Part shown: positions 15,603 to 23,783 of the stretch, in pieces | How the letters are laid out: each line of letters opens with the position of its first letter | How positions within the stretch are numbered: position 1 is the first letter of the stretch | Assembly (NCBI RefSeq): GCF_003990045.1 | Contig: NZ_RZGZ01000002.1 | Location: 434,001-498,000 of the forward strand | Source of the DNA: Labedella endophytica | Lineage (GTDB): Bacteria; Actinomycetota; Actinomycetes; Actinomycetales; Microbacteriaceae | Length of the DNA stretch: 64,000 nt | Direction: 5' to 3' | The notes under the pieces: generated by a model | Seen by the model: the letters and a program-made list of their open reading frames with translations, nothing else | What the model was told of the DNA's origin: nothing | Database searches by the model: none | Position numbers and translations under genes: made by a program

Positions 15603-16892
15603 TCAGTCGCCTTCAGCCGGGCGCAGAGTCCCGACCTGGTCGACAACAGGAGCGGGCGGTCCCACGCGAGGCTTGCGGTGATCAGTATCTCCCCCTCCGA
15701 CCCGATTGCTTCTCTCCGTCAGGCCGACGAGCGCGAGGTGGCGGTCCGCCGTCCAGCAGACCAGCTTCCCTTTGTGGTCGCGACTGCGCCCGAGCACACC
15801 CGCATCGGCGAGTTCGACGAGCGCACGGTGTGCTGCCCCCGCCGATACGCCGTGCCGCGACGTGACCGTCTCGATGGTCAGAACGGGATCGGTCGAGAGC
15901 CCTCCGAGAATGCGGAGTACGACCGAATCGCTCCGTGGCTTCACCGGCGAGACACCTCTCTGCGCACGTTGACGGAGGAGGTCGTCGTACACGACACCGT
16001 CGAGCGCTGCGAGATCGTCGGACAGGCGCGCCGCGTTCCCGGCCGCGAGTTCCGCGGCTCGAGCAAAACCGATGATCCATTCGTCCACACGGGACGGCTC
16101 GTCGCGGAACGCGGTCAATCCGGCGATGTACGAATCCGTATCCCCTGCGAAGACGGTGCTGATCGGAATCAGCGTGTTCCGGAGGGCATCCGTGCGGCGG
16201 AGCACCGTATGGATGAGCGCACGCCCGGTGCGGCCGTTGCCATCGATGAACGGGTGGATCGTTTCGAATTGGGCGTGGGCGATCGCAGCGCGGACGATCG
16301 GGTTCCCCTCCGTCGCTGTCACGAACCGAGCGAGGTCCTCGATCAGGCGGGGGACCTCCCCCTCCGGGGGCGGGACGAAGGCGGCTCGAAGGGGGCTCCA
16401 CCCGGTGCCGCCGACCCAGTTCTGCTCCGTTCGGAGGCCCTCGACCAACGTCGGTTCGATGACGTGCTGAAGGTGCTCGAGGTCGGTCGTCGTGACGCGG
16501 CGATCGCGATCGGCAAGCGCGGCGATGGCGTCCTCCGTGGCACGGACGTTGGCAACGACATCGAGAGCCACTCGCGTTCCCTGCTGGAGGAGTTCCGCGA
16601 TCGCGAGTTTCTTCGGGGTCACCCTGTTTCCCTCGATCCACGACGAGGAGATGCTCTCGGAACGGATCAGCAGATGGTTGAGATACCCCCCTCGAGCGCC
16701 GATCCGTTCGTCGGCACGGGCGAGGATCGTGAGTGCATCTTCGGCCGCCTGCTGCGCTTCAGACCCGATGCGAGGCAGCTCCTCCCCGAGTTCGTCGGGC
16801 ACGTACGCTCGATACCGGCCGGCGGCTCGGTCTTTTCGCGCAAGGTGGGAGGCATCCTCGGGGTTCCACAAGAGATCGACATAGCTCGCCAT
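15603..16892 (-). CDS. Fic domain protein (predicted AMP-transferase) with winged-helix C-terminus
   Basis: 429 aa. The Fic core motif HPFIDGNGRTGR is intact with catalytic His213, so NMP transfer (usually AMP) from a nucleotide to a target protein hydroxyl is predicted. Upstream, SSWIEG (about residues 82-87) matches the (S/T)xxxE(G/N) autoinhibitory motif, placing it among class II Fic proteins that carry their own inhibition helix. The C-terminal 100 residues (ILGGLSTDPVLTIETVTSRHGVS...AHRALVELADAGVLGR) look like a winged helix. There is no FicA/antitoxin gene beside it. The promoter region is AT-rich with a perfect palindrome (16933-16949). Target unknown. Confidence 0.9.
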   Translation of the reverse strand: MASYVDLLWNPEDASHLARKDRAAGRYRAYVPDELGEELPRIGSEAQQAAEDALTILARADERIGARGGYLNHLLIRSESISSSWIEGNRVTPKKLAIAELLQQGTRVALDVVANVRATEDAIAALADRDRRVTTTDLEHLQHVIEPTLVEGLRTEQNWVGGTGWSPLRAAFVPPPEGEVPRLIEDLARFVTATEGNPIVRAAIAHAQFETIHPFIDGNGRTGRALIHTVLRRTDALRNTLIPISTVFAGDTDSYIAGLTAFRDEPSRVDEWIIGFARAAELAAGNAARLSDDLAALDGVVYDDLLRQRAQRGVSPVKPRSDSVVLRILGGLSTDPVLTIETVTSRHGVSAGAAHRALVELADAGVLGRSRDHKGKLVCWTADRHLALVGLTERSNRVGGGDTDHRKPRVGPPAPVVDQVGTLRPAEGD

Positions 16893-16932
16893 GTGCGCAC
16901 CCCCGACCTCGACGCCGCCCGTCGAAAATTTA

Positions 16933-16949
16933 CTTTATCACCGATAAAG
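16933..16949. promoter_or_regulatory. AT-rich palindrome upstream of fic
   Basis: CTTTATCACCGATAAAG is a perfect 7-3-7 inverted repeat 41 bp upstream of the fic start, in an AT-rich island within GC-rich surroundings. It is a likely operator, perhaps for the winged-helix domain of the Fic protein itself (inference). Confidence 0.45.
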
Positions 16950-16975
16950 GATATTTCCTCGATGAACGGTAACGG

Positions 16976-17188
16976 TTAGAGGCGGCGCGGTCGCGACGCC
17001 GGGGGCGGCGGAACCGGCTTCGCAGCGATCACCGTGTCGACGGCGACGGTCTCGAGGCCGCGCTTGCCGTCGACGACGAGCGTCGTCTCGTCGGCGCTGA
17101 CGAGCACACCGAGGGCGTCGGTCGCCTGGCCGGTCGGCAGCAGGTACCGCACCACCACGCGCGTGCCCGGGGGCGGGAAGATCACCAT
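16976..17188 (-). CDS. Small SH3-like protein
   Basis: 70 aa; the ATG at 17188 overlaps the stop of the SDR gene by 7 nt (GTG 17185 gives a 4-nt GTGA overlap), so it is probably translated together with it. The sequence FPPPGTRVVVRYLLPTG, then LGVLVSADETTLVVDGKRG and AVDTVIAAKPVPPPP is all beta-strand-like and resembles the N-terminal SH3-type domain found on some actinobacterial GNAT acetyltransferases (Rv0428c type), but no acetyltransferase domain follows. Function unknown; it may be a stand-alone adaptor. Confidence 0.7.
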   Translation of the reverse strand: MVIFPPPGTRVVVRYLLPTGQATDALGVLVSADETTLVVDGKRGLETVAVDTVIAAKPVPPPPASRPRRL

Positions 17189-18666
17189 GCGCTCGGCTTG
17201 TAGTCCTTGAGGAAGATCCCGAACAGGTCCTCCCCCGCCTCTCCGCGCACGATCGGGTCGTAGACGCGGGCGGCGCCGTCGACGAGGTCGAGAGGCGCGT
17301 GGAAGCCCTCCTCGGCGAGCCGGATCTTCGTCGGGTGCGGCCGCTCGTCGGTGATCCAGCCCGTGTCGACACTCGTCATGAGGATGCCGTCGGTCTCGAA
17401 CATCTCCTGCGCGCTCGTGCGCGTGAGCATGTTCACGGCGGCCTTCGCCATGTTCGTGTGCGGGTGCCCCGGGCCCTTGTAGGCGCGACCGAACACGCCC
17501 TCCATGGCGCTGACGTTGACCACGTACGTCCGCTGCGCCTCGCTCGCCGCCATCGACGGGCGGAGCTTCGAGATGAGGATGAACGGGGCCGTCGTGTTCG
17601 CCAACTGCACCTCGAGCATCTCGAGCGGGTCGACCTCGTTCACGTGCTGCGTCCACGAGTTCACGTCGTGCAGGTCGGGCACCAGTCCGCCGGCGTCGAT
17701 CGCCGTGCCGGCTGCGTGGCGTTCGATGGAACTCGATCCCGGTGCCATCGCCTGCTCCGTGAGCTCCTCGGCGCGCGCCGCGGCCGCCGCGAGGATCGGG
17801 TGCGCCGTGACCGACCGGGCGAGCGCCTGCGGGTGCTCGTCGTTGGTGTGACCGAAGGTCACGAGCTCGGGCAGCGGACCGTCCGGGAGCGGCGACAGCT
17901 CCGCGTCGACGAGGGGCTGGTAGGCGCCCGGCGACCGGCGCACCGTCTGCGTGGCGTTGTTGATGAGGATGTCGAGGGGCCCGGCCGCCGCCACGTCCTC
18001 CGCGAGCCCGATCACCTGGGCGGGGTCGCGCAGGTCGATGCCCACGACCTTGAGCCGCGAGATCCAGTCGGCCGAGTCGGGCAGGCTCGTGAACCGGCGC
18101 ACCGCGTCGCGGGGGAAGCGCGTGGTGATGGTGGTGTGGGCGCCGTCGCGCAGCAATCGGAGCGCGATGTACATGCCGATCTTCGCGCGACCACCCGTGA
18201 GGAGCGCGCGCTTGCCGGTCAGGTCGGTGCGCGCGTCGCGCTTCGCGTGGCTCATCGCCGCGCACGACGGGCAGAGCTGGTGGTAGAAGGCGTCGACGAC
18301 CGTGTATTGCTGCTTGCACATGTAGCACGGCCGCGACTTCAGGAGGGTGCCGGCGGTGGGCGCCGTCGTGGACGTGCCGATGGGGATGCCACGGGTCTCG
18401 TCGTCGATGCGATCGGCGGCCCCCGTCGCGGTGGCGGCGATCACGAGCCGATCGGCGTCGGCGATCACCGCGCGCTTCTCGAGCCGGTGTGCCCGCTTCA
18501 CGGCCTTGAACATCTTCGCGGTCGCCTGGCGGACAGCGATGAAATCGGGGTGCGACTCGTCGATCTCCGGCAGCTGCCCGAGGACACGGAGCGCGACGGC
18601 GAGGTCGTCCGGCGAGATACCGCTGGGTTCGGGGAGGTCGGAGGGGTCGGACGGAGCGGAGGGCAC
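17182..18666 (-). CDS. Zinc-ribbon short-chain dehydrogenase, atypical active site
   Basis: 494 aa, almost twice the length of a classical SDR. Residues 1-110 are a helical N-terminus of unknown role; residues 114-135 form a Cys4 zinc ribbon (CYMC ... CPSC, Cys114, 117, 132, 135); from residue 152 a Rossmann domain begins (ALLTGGRAKIGMYIA), with the structural motif as NNATQT. At the catalytic site the strand VVNVSAMEG is present, but the residue four before the Lys in TNMAKAA is Thr, not Tyr, so normal SDR catalysis is questionable. A loop of about 90 residues is inserted after NNATQT. It is coupled to the small SH3-like protein. Function unknown. Confidence 0.8.
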   Translation of the reverse strand: MPSAPSDPSDLPEPSGISPDDLAVALRVLGQLPEIDESHPDFIAVRQATAKMFKAVKRAHRLEKRAVIADADRLVIAATATGAADRIDDETRGIPIGTSTTAPTAGTLLKSRPCYMCKQQYTVVDAFYHQLCPSCAAMSHAKRDARTDLTGKRALLTGGRAKIGMYIALRLLRDGAHTTITTRFPRDAVRRFTSLPDSADWISRLKVVGIDLRDPAQVIGLAEDVAAAGPLDILINNATQTVRRSPGAYQPLVDAELSPLPDGPLPELVTFGHTNDEHPQALARSVTAHPILAAAAARAEELTEQAMAPGSSSIERHAAGTAIDAGGLVPDLHDVNSWTQHVNEVDPLEMLEVQLANTTAPFILISKLRPSMAASEAQRTYVVNVSAMEGVFGRAYKGPGHPHTNMAKAAVNMLTRTSAQEMFETDGILMTSVDTGWITDERPHPTKIRLAEEGFHAPLDLVDGAARVYDPIVRGEAGEDLFGIFLKDYKPSAW

Positions 18667-18716
18667 ACGAGATTCTACGCCGCGAGAGAGAGCGGCTGGG
18701 GTCGACGAATCGGACG

Positions 18717-19190
18717 TCAGGAATCGAGGTCCCGCGTCGACCAGTCGGGCGAGTCCACTGAGATCACACCGTCTCCGACGAGGGCTCGGAGGGCCTCCTC
18801 GGCCTCACCGATGCGCACGCTCCCGACCTGCGCCTCCCAGCCCGCTCGAAGCTCGGCGAAGACGGCATCTCCCGCCCGCATGAGCTCGTCCCCCCTCGCA
18901 GTGATCGTCAGTCGGAGGCGGCGTCCGTCTGACGGATCCGGACGTCGATCGATGTAGCGCCGTTCCTCCAGGACCGCGATGGTCTTGGCGGCGGCCTGGC
19001 GCGTGACCGTGAGTCGACGCGCGAGCTCCGAGGGGTTGTCCGCCCCGGCGGCGATCGCACGCAGGGCGAAGTCGTGCGTTGGACGGACGTCGTCGAAGCC
19101 TCGTCGCGCGAGTGCCTCCGCACCGCGGTCGGCGAAGGTGCGGAACCCCGCGAGCAGGAGCAACGCGAGATCGGCGCCGGCACGTGTCAT
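18717..19190 (-). CDS. MarR family transcriptional regulator
   Basis: 157 aa winged helix-turn-helix protein. The recognition region NPSELARRLTVTRQAAAKTIAVLEERRYIDRR and the wing PSDGRRLRLTIT are characteristic. TATGAT at 19202-19197 (minus strand) stands 6 nt before the ATG, indicating leaderless transcription. It is divergent from the epoxide-hydrolase-like gene and a perfect inverted repeat lies between them, so it is probably an autoregulator that also represses the hydrolase gene in response to a small molecule. Confidence 0.9.
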   Translation of the reverse strand: MTRAGADLALLLLAGFRTFADRGAEALARRGFDDVRPTHDFALRAIAAGADNPSELARRLTVTRQAAAKTIAVLEERRYIDRRPDPSDGRRLRLTITARGDELMRAGDAVFAELRAGWEAQVGSVRIGEAEEALRALVGDGVISVDSPDWSTRDLDS

Positions 19191-19211
19191 GAGCCCATCA
19201 TACGATCACGC

Positions 19212-19250
19212 TTGACTTTGACACCCTAGTTGCCTACCTTGAAAGGCAAC
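19212..19250 (+). promoter_or_regulatory. Promoter and MarR-type operator of the hydrolase gene
   Basis: TTGACT (19212-19217) and TACCTT (19235-19240) with a 17-bp spacer form a plausible plus-strand promoter. GTTGCCT (19229-19235) and AGGCAAC (19244-19250) are a perfect 7-8-7 inverted repeat over its -10 region, a likely binding site of the adjacent MarR protein. Confidence 0.6.
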
Positions 19251-19279
19251 CATGTTGTCAATCATGAGAGAGAGCGGCG

Positions 19280-20182
19280 ATGCCTTCGCTAGCACCCACC
19301 GTCACACTGCCCGGAGCGACCCATCACAGCCTCGACGTCGCCGGAGTCGAGTTGCACTACGTCTCGGCCGGCAGCACCGGGTCCCCGATCCTGCTCGTGC
19401 ACGGCTGGCCGGAGACCTGGTGGGCCTTCCGCCAGGTGATCCCCCTTCTCGCCCGGACGCACCGCGTCTACACCGTCGACCTCCGGGGCTTCGGGGATTC
19501 GAGCACGGACGCGCGCAACGACTACAGCGAGCAGGCGTTCGCGGAGGACCTCCGTGCGCTCGTCGAGCACCTCGACGTCGGACCGGTCCACCTGCTCGCC
19601 CAAGACATCAGCGGCGGACTGGCCTTCACCTTCGCGGCGACCCATCCCGGCGCGGTGTCGAGCTTCATCGGCGTCGAGACGACCTTCGCCGGCTTCGGAC
19701 TCGAGATGCTCGCCGACGTCAACAACGGTGGCTCCTGGCATCTCGGGTTCCTCGGCAGCCCCGGCATCCCTCAGTTGATGCTCGACGGTCACGAACGCGA
19801 TCTGGTGGAGTGGGCCTACGGGGTGATGGGCACGACGCCCGATGGTGTGACCTCGGCGGATCTCGACGAATTCGTCCGTGCCTATACCGGTCCCGACGCC
19901 TGGCACGGCAGTGCGGGGCTGTACCGTTCCCTCTTCACCGACGACGGACGGACGAAGGCCCTCGCCGAGTCGAGTCCACTTCCGATGCCCGTGCTCGCAG
20001 TAGACGGTCCGAATTTCCCGTTCACGGCGAACAGCCTCCGCCAGGTCAGCACCGGGGAGCCGACGAGCGTGAGGATCGAGAACGTCGGTCACCTCGTCGC
20101 GCAGGAAGTCCCCGACGAGCTCGCGCGCGTGGTCCTCGGCTTCATCGAGCCGATCGACGCAGCGGCGGCCGCCGCAAGCTAG
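19280..20182 (+). CDS. Alpha/beta hydrolase, epoxide hydrolase-like
   Basis: 300 aa. The oxyanion motif HGWPETWW (residues about 39-46) and the nucleophile elbow LLAQDISGG, with Asp in the nucleophile position, are typical of epoxide hydrolases and related haloalkane dehalogenases rather than serine esterases. The C-terminal catalytic His is in VGHLVAQE. A cap domain lies between. ATG 19280 has a GAGAGAG tract just upstream. Its control by the divergent MarR protein suggests a detoxification or xenobiotic function (inference). Confidence 0.88.
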   Translation: MPSLAPTVTLPGATHHSLDVAGVELHYVSAGSTGSPILLVHGWPETWWAFRQVIPLLARTHRVYTVDLRGFGDSSTDARNDYSEQAFAEDLRALVEHLDVGPVHLLAQDISGGLAFTFAATHPGAVSSFIGVETTFAGFGLEMLADVNNGGSWHLGFLGSPGIPQLMLDGHERDLVEWAYGVMGTTPDGVTSADLDEFVRAYTGPDAWHGSAGLYRSLFTDDGRTKALAESSPLPMPVLAVDGPNFPFTANSLRQVSTGEPTSVRIENVGHLVAQEVPDELARVVLGFIEPIDAAAAAAS

Positions 20183-20194
20183 CGAGGAGTCGCC

Positions 20195-21469
20195 TCAGCC
20201 ACCCAGGACGGCGTGCGCGATCGTGAAGATCACCAGTCCCGCGAGGGCTCCCACCACGGTGCCGTTCAGCCGGATGTACTGCAGGTCGCGGCCGACCATC
20301 AGCTCGATCTTCTCGGTGGTCTCCTCCGCGTCCCACCGCGCGACCGTGTCAGTGATGATGGACGCGATATCGTGCCGGTACCGGTCGACGAGGAAGACGG
20401 CGGCATCGACGACCCGCCCATCGACACGGCGCTGGAGTGTGGGATCCGTCGTGAGCCGCGCGCCGATGTCGCCGAGCACCTGCACCGCGCGTCGGCGCAG
20501 GCCGCTCTGCGGGTCGGCGAGCGAGTCGAGGAGGCCGGCCCTAGCGGTGTTCCAGGCATCCGAAGCCAGCTCGCGCACCCGGGGACTGTCGAACACCGTC
20601 GCCTTGGCGTCGTCGAGTCGGGCCATCGTGGTCGGGTCGTTCTGCAGGTCGTCGGCCAGCCGTTCGAGGTATCCGTCGATCGCGAGGCGGGCCGGGTGCT
20701 GCGGGTCGGCTTGGGCTGCGGCGACGAACTTCACGGCTTCGTTGTACGCCGTGTCATCGACGAGGCGGGAGGCGACCGAGGGGAGCCAGGACGGCAGGCG
20801 CCTCGAGATGAGTCCCGTGAACGCGGCGTGGTTGGCGTCCAGCCATGTCCCGATGCTGTCGAGAGCGAGGTCCACCGCACCATGGTGCGCACCGGACTCC
20901 ACGACGGTGCCGAGTGAACGACCGAGCGGCGGGCCCGACTCCGGCTCGATCAGATGCTTCCGGGCGAGGTCCTCGATGACGTCGTTGACGTCGTCGTCGC
21001 TCAGGGCGCGCAGGACGCTCGCCGCCATGAGCGATCCCTCCGCACCGACCCGTTCGGCGTGCTCAGGGACGCTCAGCCACTCTCCGAGCCGCGCGGCGAC
21101 CCCGGCGCTGTCGAGCTTGGTGCGCACGACGTCCCCGCGGAGGAACTCGGTCTCGACGAACTCACCGAGATTGATTCCGATCTCGTCCTTGCGGTTCGGG
21201 ATGATCGCCGTGTGCGGAATCGGGATGCCGAGCGGATGCCGGAACAGCGCGGTCACGGCGAACCAGTCGGCCAGAGCGCCGACCATGCCGCCTTCGGCGA
21301 ACGCACGGACGTAGGCCAGTGCCGGGCACTGCTCCTGCAGCACGAACGCGATCACGAAGAGCACCGCCATGAACAGCAGCGCGCCGAGCGCGACCCCCTT
21401 CATGGTCCGCAGACCGCGTCGTCGCTCCTGGTCGGCGGGGCTCAGCAGGGTGGTCGAGGTGTGCGGCAT
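20195..21469 (-). CDS. DUF445 family membrane protein
   Basis: 424 aa, YjiN/DUF445 type. A membrane helix near the N-terminus (GVALGALLFMAVLFVIAFVL), the conserved stretch GGMVGALADWFAVTALFRHPLGIPIPHTAIIP, a long helical region, and a C-terminal membrane helix (VVGALAGLVIFTIAHAVLGG) with the expected YIRLNGTVVG motif. AGGA lies 8 nt before the ATG. The family function is not established. Confidence 0.88.
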   Translation of the reverse strand: MPHTSTTLLSPADQERRRGLRTMKGVALGALLFMAVLFVIAFVLQEQCPALAYVRAFAEGGMVGALADWFAVTALFRHPLGIPIPHTAIIPNRKDEIGINLGEFVETEFLRGDVVRTKLDSAGVAARLGEWLSVPEHAERVGAEGSLMAASVLRALSDDDVNDVIEDLARKHLIEPESGPPLGRSLGTVVESGAHHGAVDLALDSIGTWLDANHAAFTGLISRRLPSWLPSVASRLVDDTAYNEAVKFVAAAQADPQHPARLAIDGYLERLADDLQNDPTTMARLDDAKATVFDSPRVRELASDAWNTARAGLLDSLADPQSGLRRRAVQVLGDIGARLTTDPTLQRRVDGRVVDAAVFLVDRYRHDIASIITDTVARWDAEETTEKIELMVGRDLQYIRLNGTVVGALAGLVIFTIAHAVLGG

Positions 21470-21535
21470 CCGGTCATCCTCGCACGCAGCTTCCCGACAA
21501 TCCTCCCCGAGCGGGTGCGACGAATCGCACCCGGC

Positions 21536-22675
21536 TCATCCGTCCTCACGCGAATCGGGCCAGGTCCAGCTCGCGTCGGCAACATCGCGTTCCCTCGCGG
21601 AGCGACGGCGTCGGGATTGCCCACGCTTGGTGTCGGCAGCGCCGAGACGCTCCCAGACCCAGTCGGCGGGAATGACATGCAACGCGAGAGTCTCCGTCTC
21701 GTCGAGCCGGTCGCGTCCGTGCACGAGGACGGCGGCGTGACCACCGACGCGCCATGCATATACCGGGCCCATGGTCTCGATCCCGGTCCGTGCGATGTTC
21801 CGCCCGTACCCTTCCTCTGCTCGAAGGACCGTCTCGGCATGGAAGTGGTCACCGCCGTAGAAGTGGATGGCGTCCATCTGCAGTCGGTCGCGGACGGCGT
21901 GCAGCCGCTCTCTCGCTCCCGGCGCCTCCGCGCCGGCCGAGGCCAGGGGAAAGATCGCGGACAACCCACGATCGACCATCGGGGAGCCGATGTCCACCCA
22001 CGGACGCGTGGCCGTTGAGGACGGTATGGGTTGCGGTTCGTCCAGCGTGGCAAGGAGCGCCATCCCCCGGGAGCGCGCGACCAGGGCCGCCCGGTCGGTG
22101 CTCGGAAGCCCGAAGGGAACCAGGTTCTCCATATCCGACGCGGCAGCTGCGACCGCGTCGGGGCCGAACCGTCGGCGTGTGTCGGTAATGGCCGCGAGGA
22201 GCAGCGGCGTCCATTCGCCGAAAGCCGGTACGTCGGTGCGGAAGAGCGTCATCGGGGCGTTCGTCACCTCGCGGAGCTGATCCGGCACGGTGGGAGACGA
22301 GAGGGTGACGTCGACCACCCCGTCGGAGAAGATCTGCTGGGCGACGGTCGTCACCTCGACGTAGGGGACGCGGCGGCCGGGGTCGCCATCCGGGTAGTAG
22401 AGATCGAGGATCCGACGGCACTGCAGCACATCGTCGTTCTTCTCCCACGTCACTGTCCGCAGTGGCGTCGTGCTCGATGCGTAGAAGGTCACCGTGAACC
22501 GTTGCCGCTGTGCCGAGACCTCCAGGTACCACCCGGGTGGATCAGTGTCCTCGACGACACTCAGACCGGCACCCGTCTCGTAGCGCTCCCGCGCAGCGTC
22601 GGGGTCCAGGTAGGGAGGATCACCGAGAGGCTCGAGACGGAAGTACTCGAACCGGCGCGGGTAGCGGACCGTCAT
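21536..22675 (-). CDS. Hypothetical protein
   Basis: 379 aa, not recognised. No signal peptide or membrane helix is visible; the protein is rich in acidic residues and aromatic short motifs (RYPRRFEYFRLEPLGDPPY at the start). Two parts can be guessed: an N-terminal half with beta-strand-like sequence and a C-terminal half with the pattern IHFYGGDHFHAE and AWRVGGHAAVLVHG. The tail is basic. ATG 22675 is chosen because GGAGAGGAG lies at correct spacing; an upstream extension would run into the next gene. It may share a transcript with the lactonase-fold gene. Confidence 0.75.
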   Translation of the reverse strand: MTVRYPRRFEYFRLEPLGDPPYLDPDAARERYETGAGLSVVEDTDPPGWYLEVSAQRQRFTVTFYASSTTPLRTVTWEKNDDVLQCRRILDLYYPDGDPGRRVPYVEVTTVAQQIFSDGVVDVTLSSPTVPDQLREVTNAPMTLFRTDVPAFGEWTPLLLAAITDTRRRFGPDAVAAAASDMENLVPFGLPSTDRAALVARSRGMALLATLDEPQPIPSSTATRPWVDIGSPMVDRGLSAIFPLASAGAEAPGARERLHAVRDRLQMDAIHFYGGDHFHAETVLRAEEGYGRNIARTGIETMGPVYAWRVGGHAAVLVHGRDRLDETETLALHVIPADWVWERLGAADTKRGQSRRRRSARERDVADASWTWPDSREDG

Positions 22676-22712
22676 CGGCGGAGTCTCCTCTCCTGCGGTG
22701 CACCGGCTCCGG

Positions 22713-23750
22713 TCAGACGAATCGCACCCAGTTCGCTTTGTCTCCGGTCTCGACCTGCTGCAGCAACTGCAGTTGGTCTCCACCGGCCGTGTAGAGCGAC
22801 ACGGTCGTCGAGAGCTCACCGGCGACGACGAGGTGGCGCCCGTCCGGGCTGACGGCGAAGCCACGCGGCTGGGGCTCGGTCGCGACGAACGATCCCGACG
22901 ACGTGAGCGAACCGTCCGCGGCGACAGCGATGGAACTCAGCGTGCTCGCGGTGCGCTCGGACGCCCAGACGCGGCGTCCACCGTCGGCCAGGTGCAGGTC
23001 GGCGCCCCAGATGAGGTGCTCGTCGCGCGGATCGGCGCCGAACCGGCTCACCGACAGTCCCTGGGTCGGGTGGAAGAAGTCGGCACCCTCACGGAGCTCG
23101 AGCGCACCCGTCTCGCCGTCGCGCGCGTAGTGCAGCACCTGCCCGGAGAACTCGGTGAGCACGTAGACCGCGTCCTCGGCCGCATTCAGCACGAGGTGGC
23201 GCGGACCGCTGCCGGTCGGCGCCTCGACCGTGGGCGGGTCGAGCGGGGTGAGGGCGGCGTCGGCGCCGAGAGAGTATTGCGCGATGAGGTCGTCGCCGAG
23301 GGAGACGAAGTAGGCGAAGCGGCCATCGGCGCTCGGCTGCACGGCGTGCAGGTTGGCGTATTCGATGCGGCTGACGGGCTCGCCCACCACCCCGTCCGTA
23401 ACGAGTGCGCTGATGCCGAAGCCGCCGCCGTAGGAGGCGCCGAGCAGGACGGTGCCGCCGCTAGCCAGGGCGAGGTAGTTCATGCCGCCGCCGGTGAGGT
23501 CGCGGCGCGAGATCTCCGAGAGCGCGCCGCTCTCGCGATCGAGCCGCAGGGTCACGATGCCGGACGCCTCGTGCCCGTCGCCCGGCTTCACCCCCGCATA
23601 GACGAGGTCTCGATCGCCGTCGACGACGAACGTCGACGTGCCGGCGAGACCGCCGGTCACCGCGAGCCGCTCGAGGGAGTCGCCGTCGAAACGGAAGGTG
23701 CTGATGCTGCCGTCACCGGAGTTGGCCACGAGGACGAGGGAATCGGTCAT
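22713..23750 (-). CDS. Lactonase-fold protein (6-phosphogluconolactonase YbhE/Pgl type)
   Basis: 345 aa seven-bladed beta-propeller of the lactonase family. Repeated blade sequences include LVLVANSGDGSISTFRFDGDSL at the start, NLHAVQPSADGRFAYFVSLGDD, GPRHLVLNAAEDAVYVLTE and RGFAVSPDGRHLVVAGE. In E. coli the relative YbhE hydrolyses 6-phosphogluconolactone in the pentose phosphate pathway; many members have unknown substrates. TACGAT lies 6 nt before the ATG on the minus strand (23762-23757), so it may be leaderless. Confidence 0.85.
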   Translation of the reverse strand: MTDSLVLVANSGDGSISTFRFDGDSLERLAVTGGLAGTSTFVVDGDRDLVYAGVKPGDGHEASGIVTLRLDRESGALSEISRRDLTGGGMNYLALASGGTVLLGASYGGGFGISALVTDGVVGEPVSRIEYANLHAVQPSADGRFAYFVSLGDDLIAQYSLGADAALTPLDPPTVEAPTGSGPRHLVLNAAEDAVYVLTEFSGQVLHYARDGETGALELREGADFFHPTQGLSVSRFGADPRDEHLIWGADLHLADGGRRVWASERTASTLSSIAVAADGSLTSSGSFVATEPQPRGFAVSPDGRHLVVAGELSTTVSLYTAGGDQLQLLQQVETGDKANWVRFV

Positions 23751-23783
23751 CCCTCGATCGTAGACACCGCAGGCGTCGGCCGC

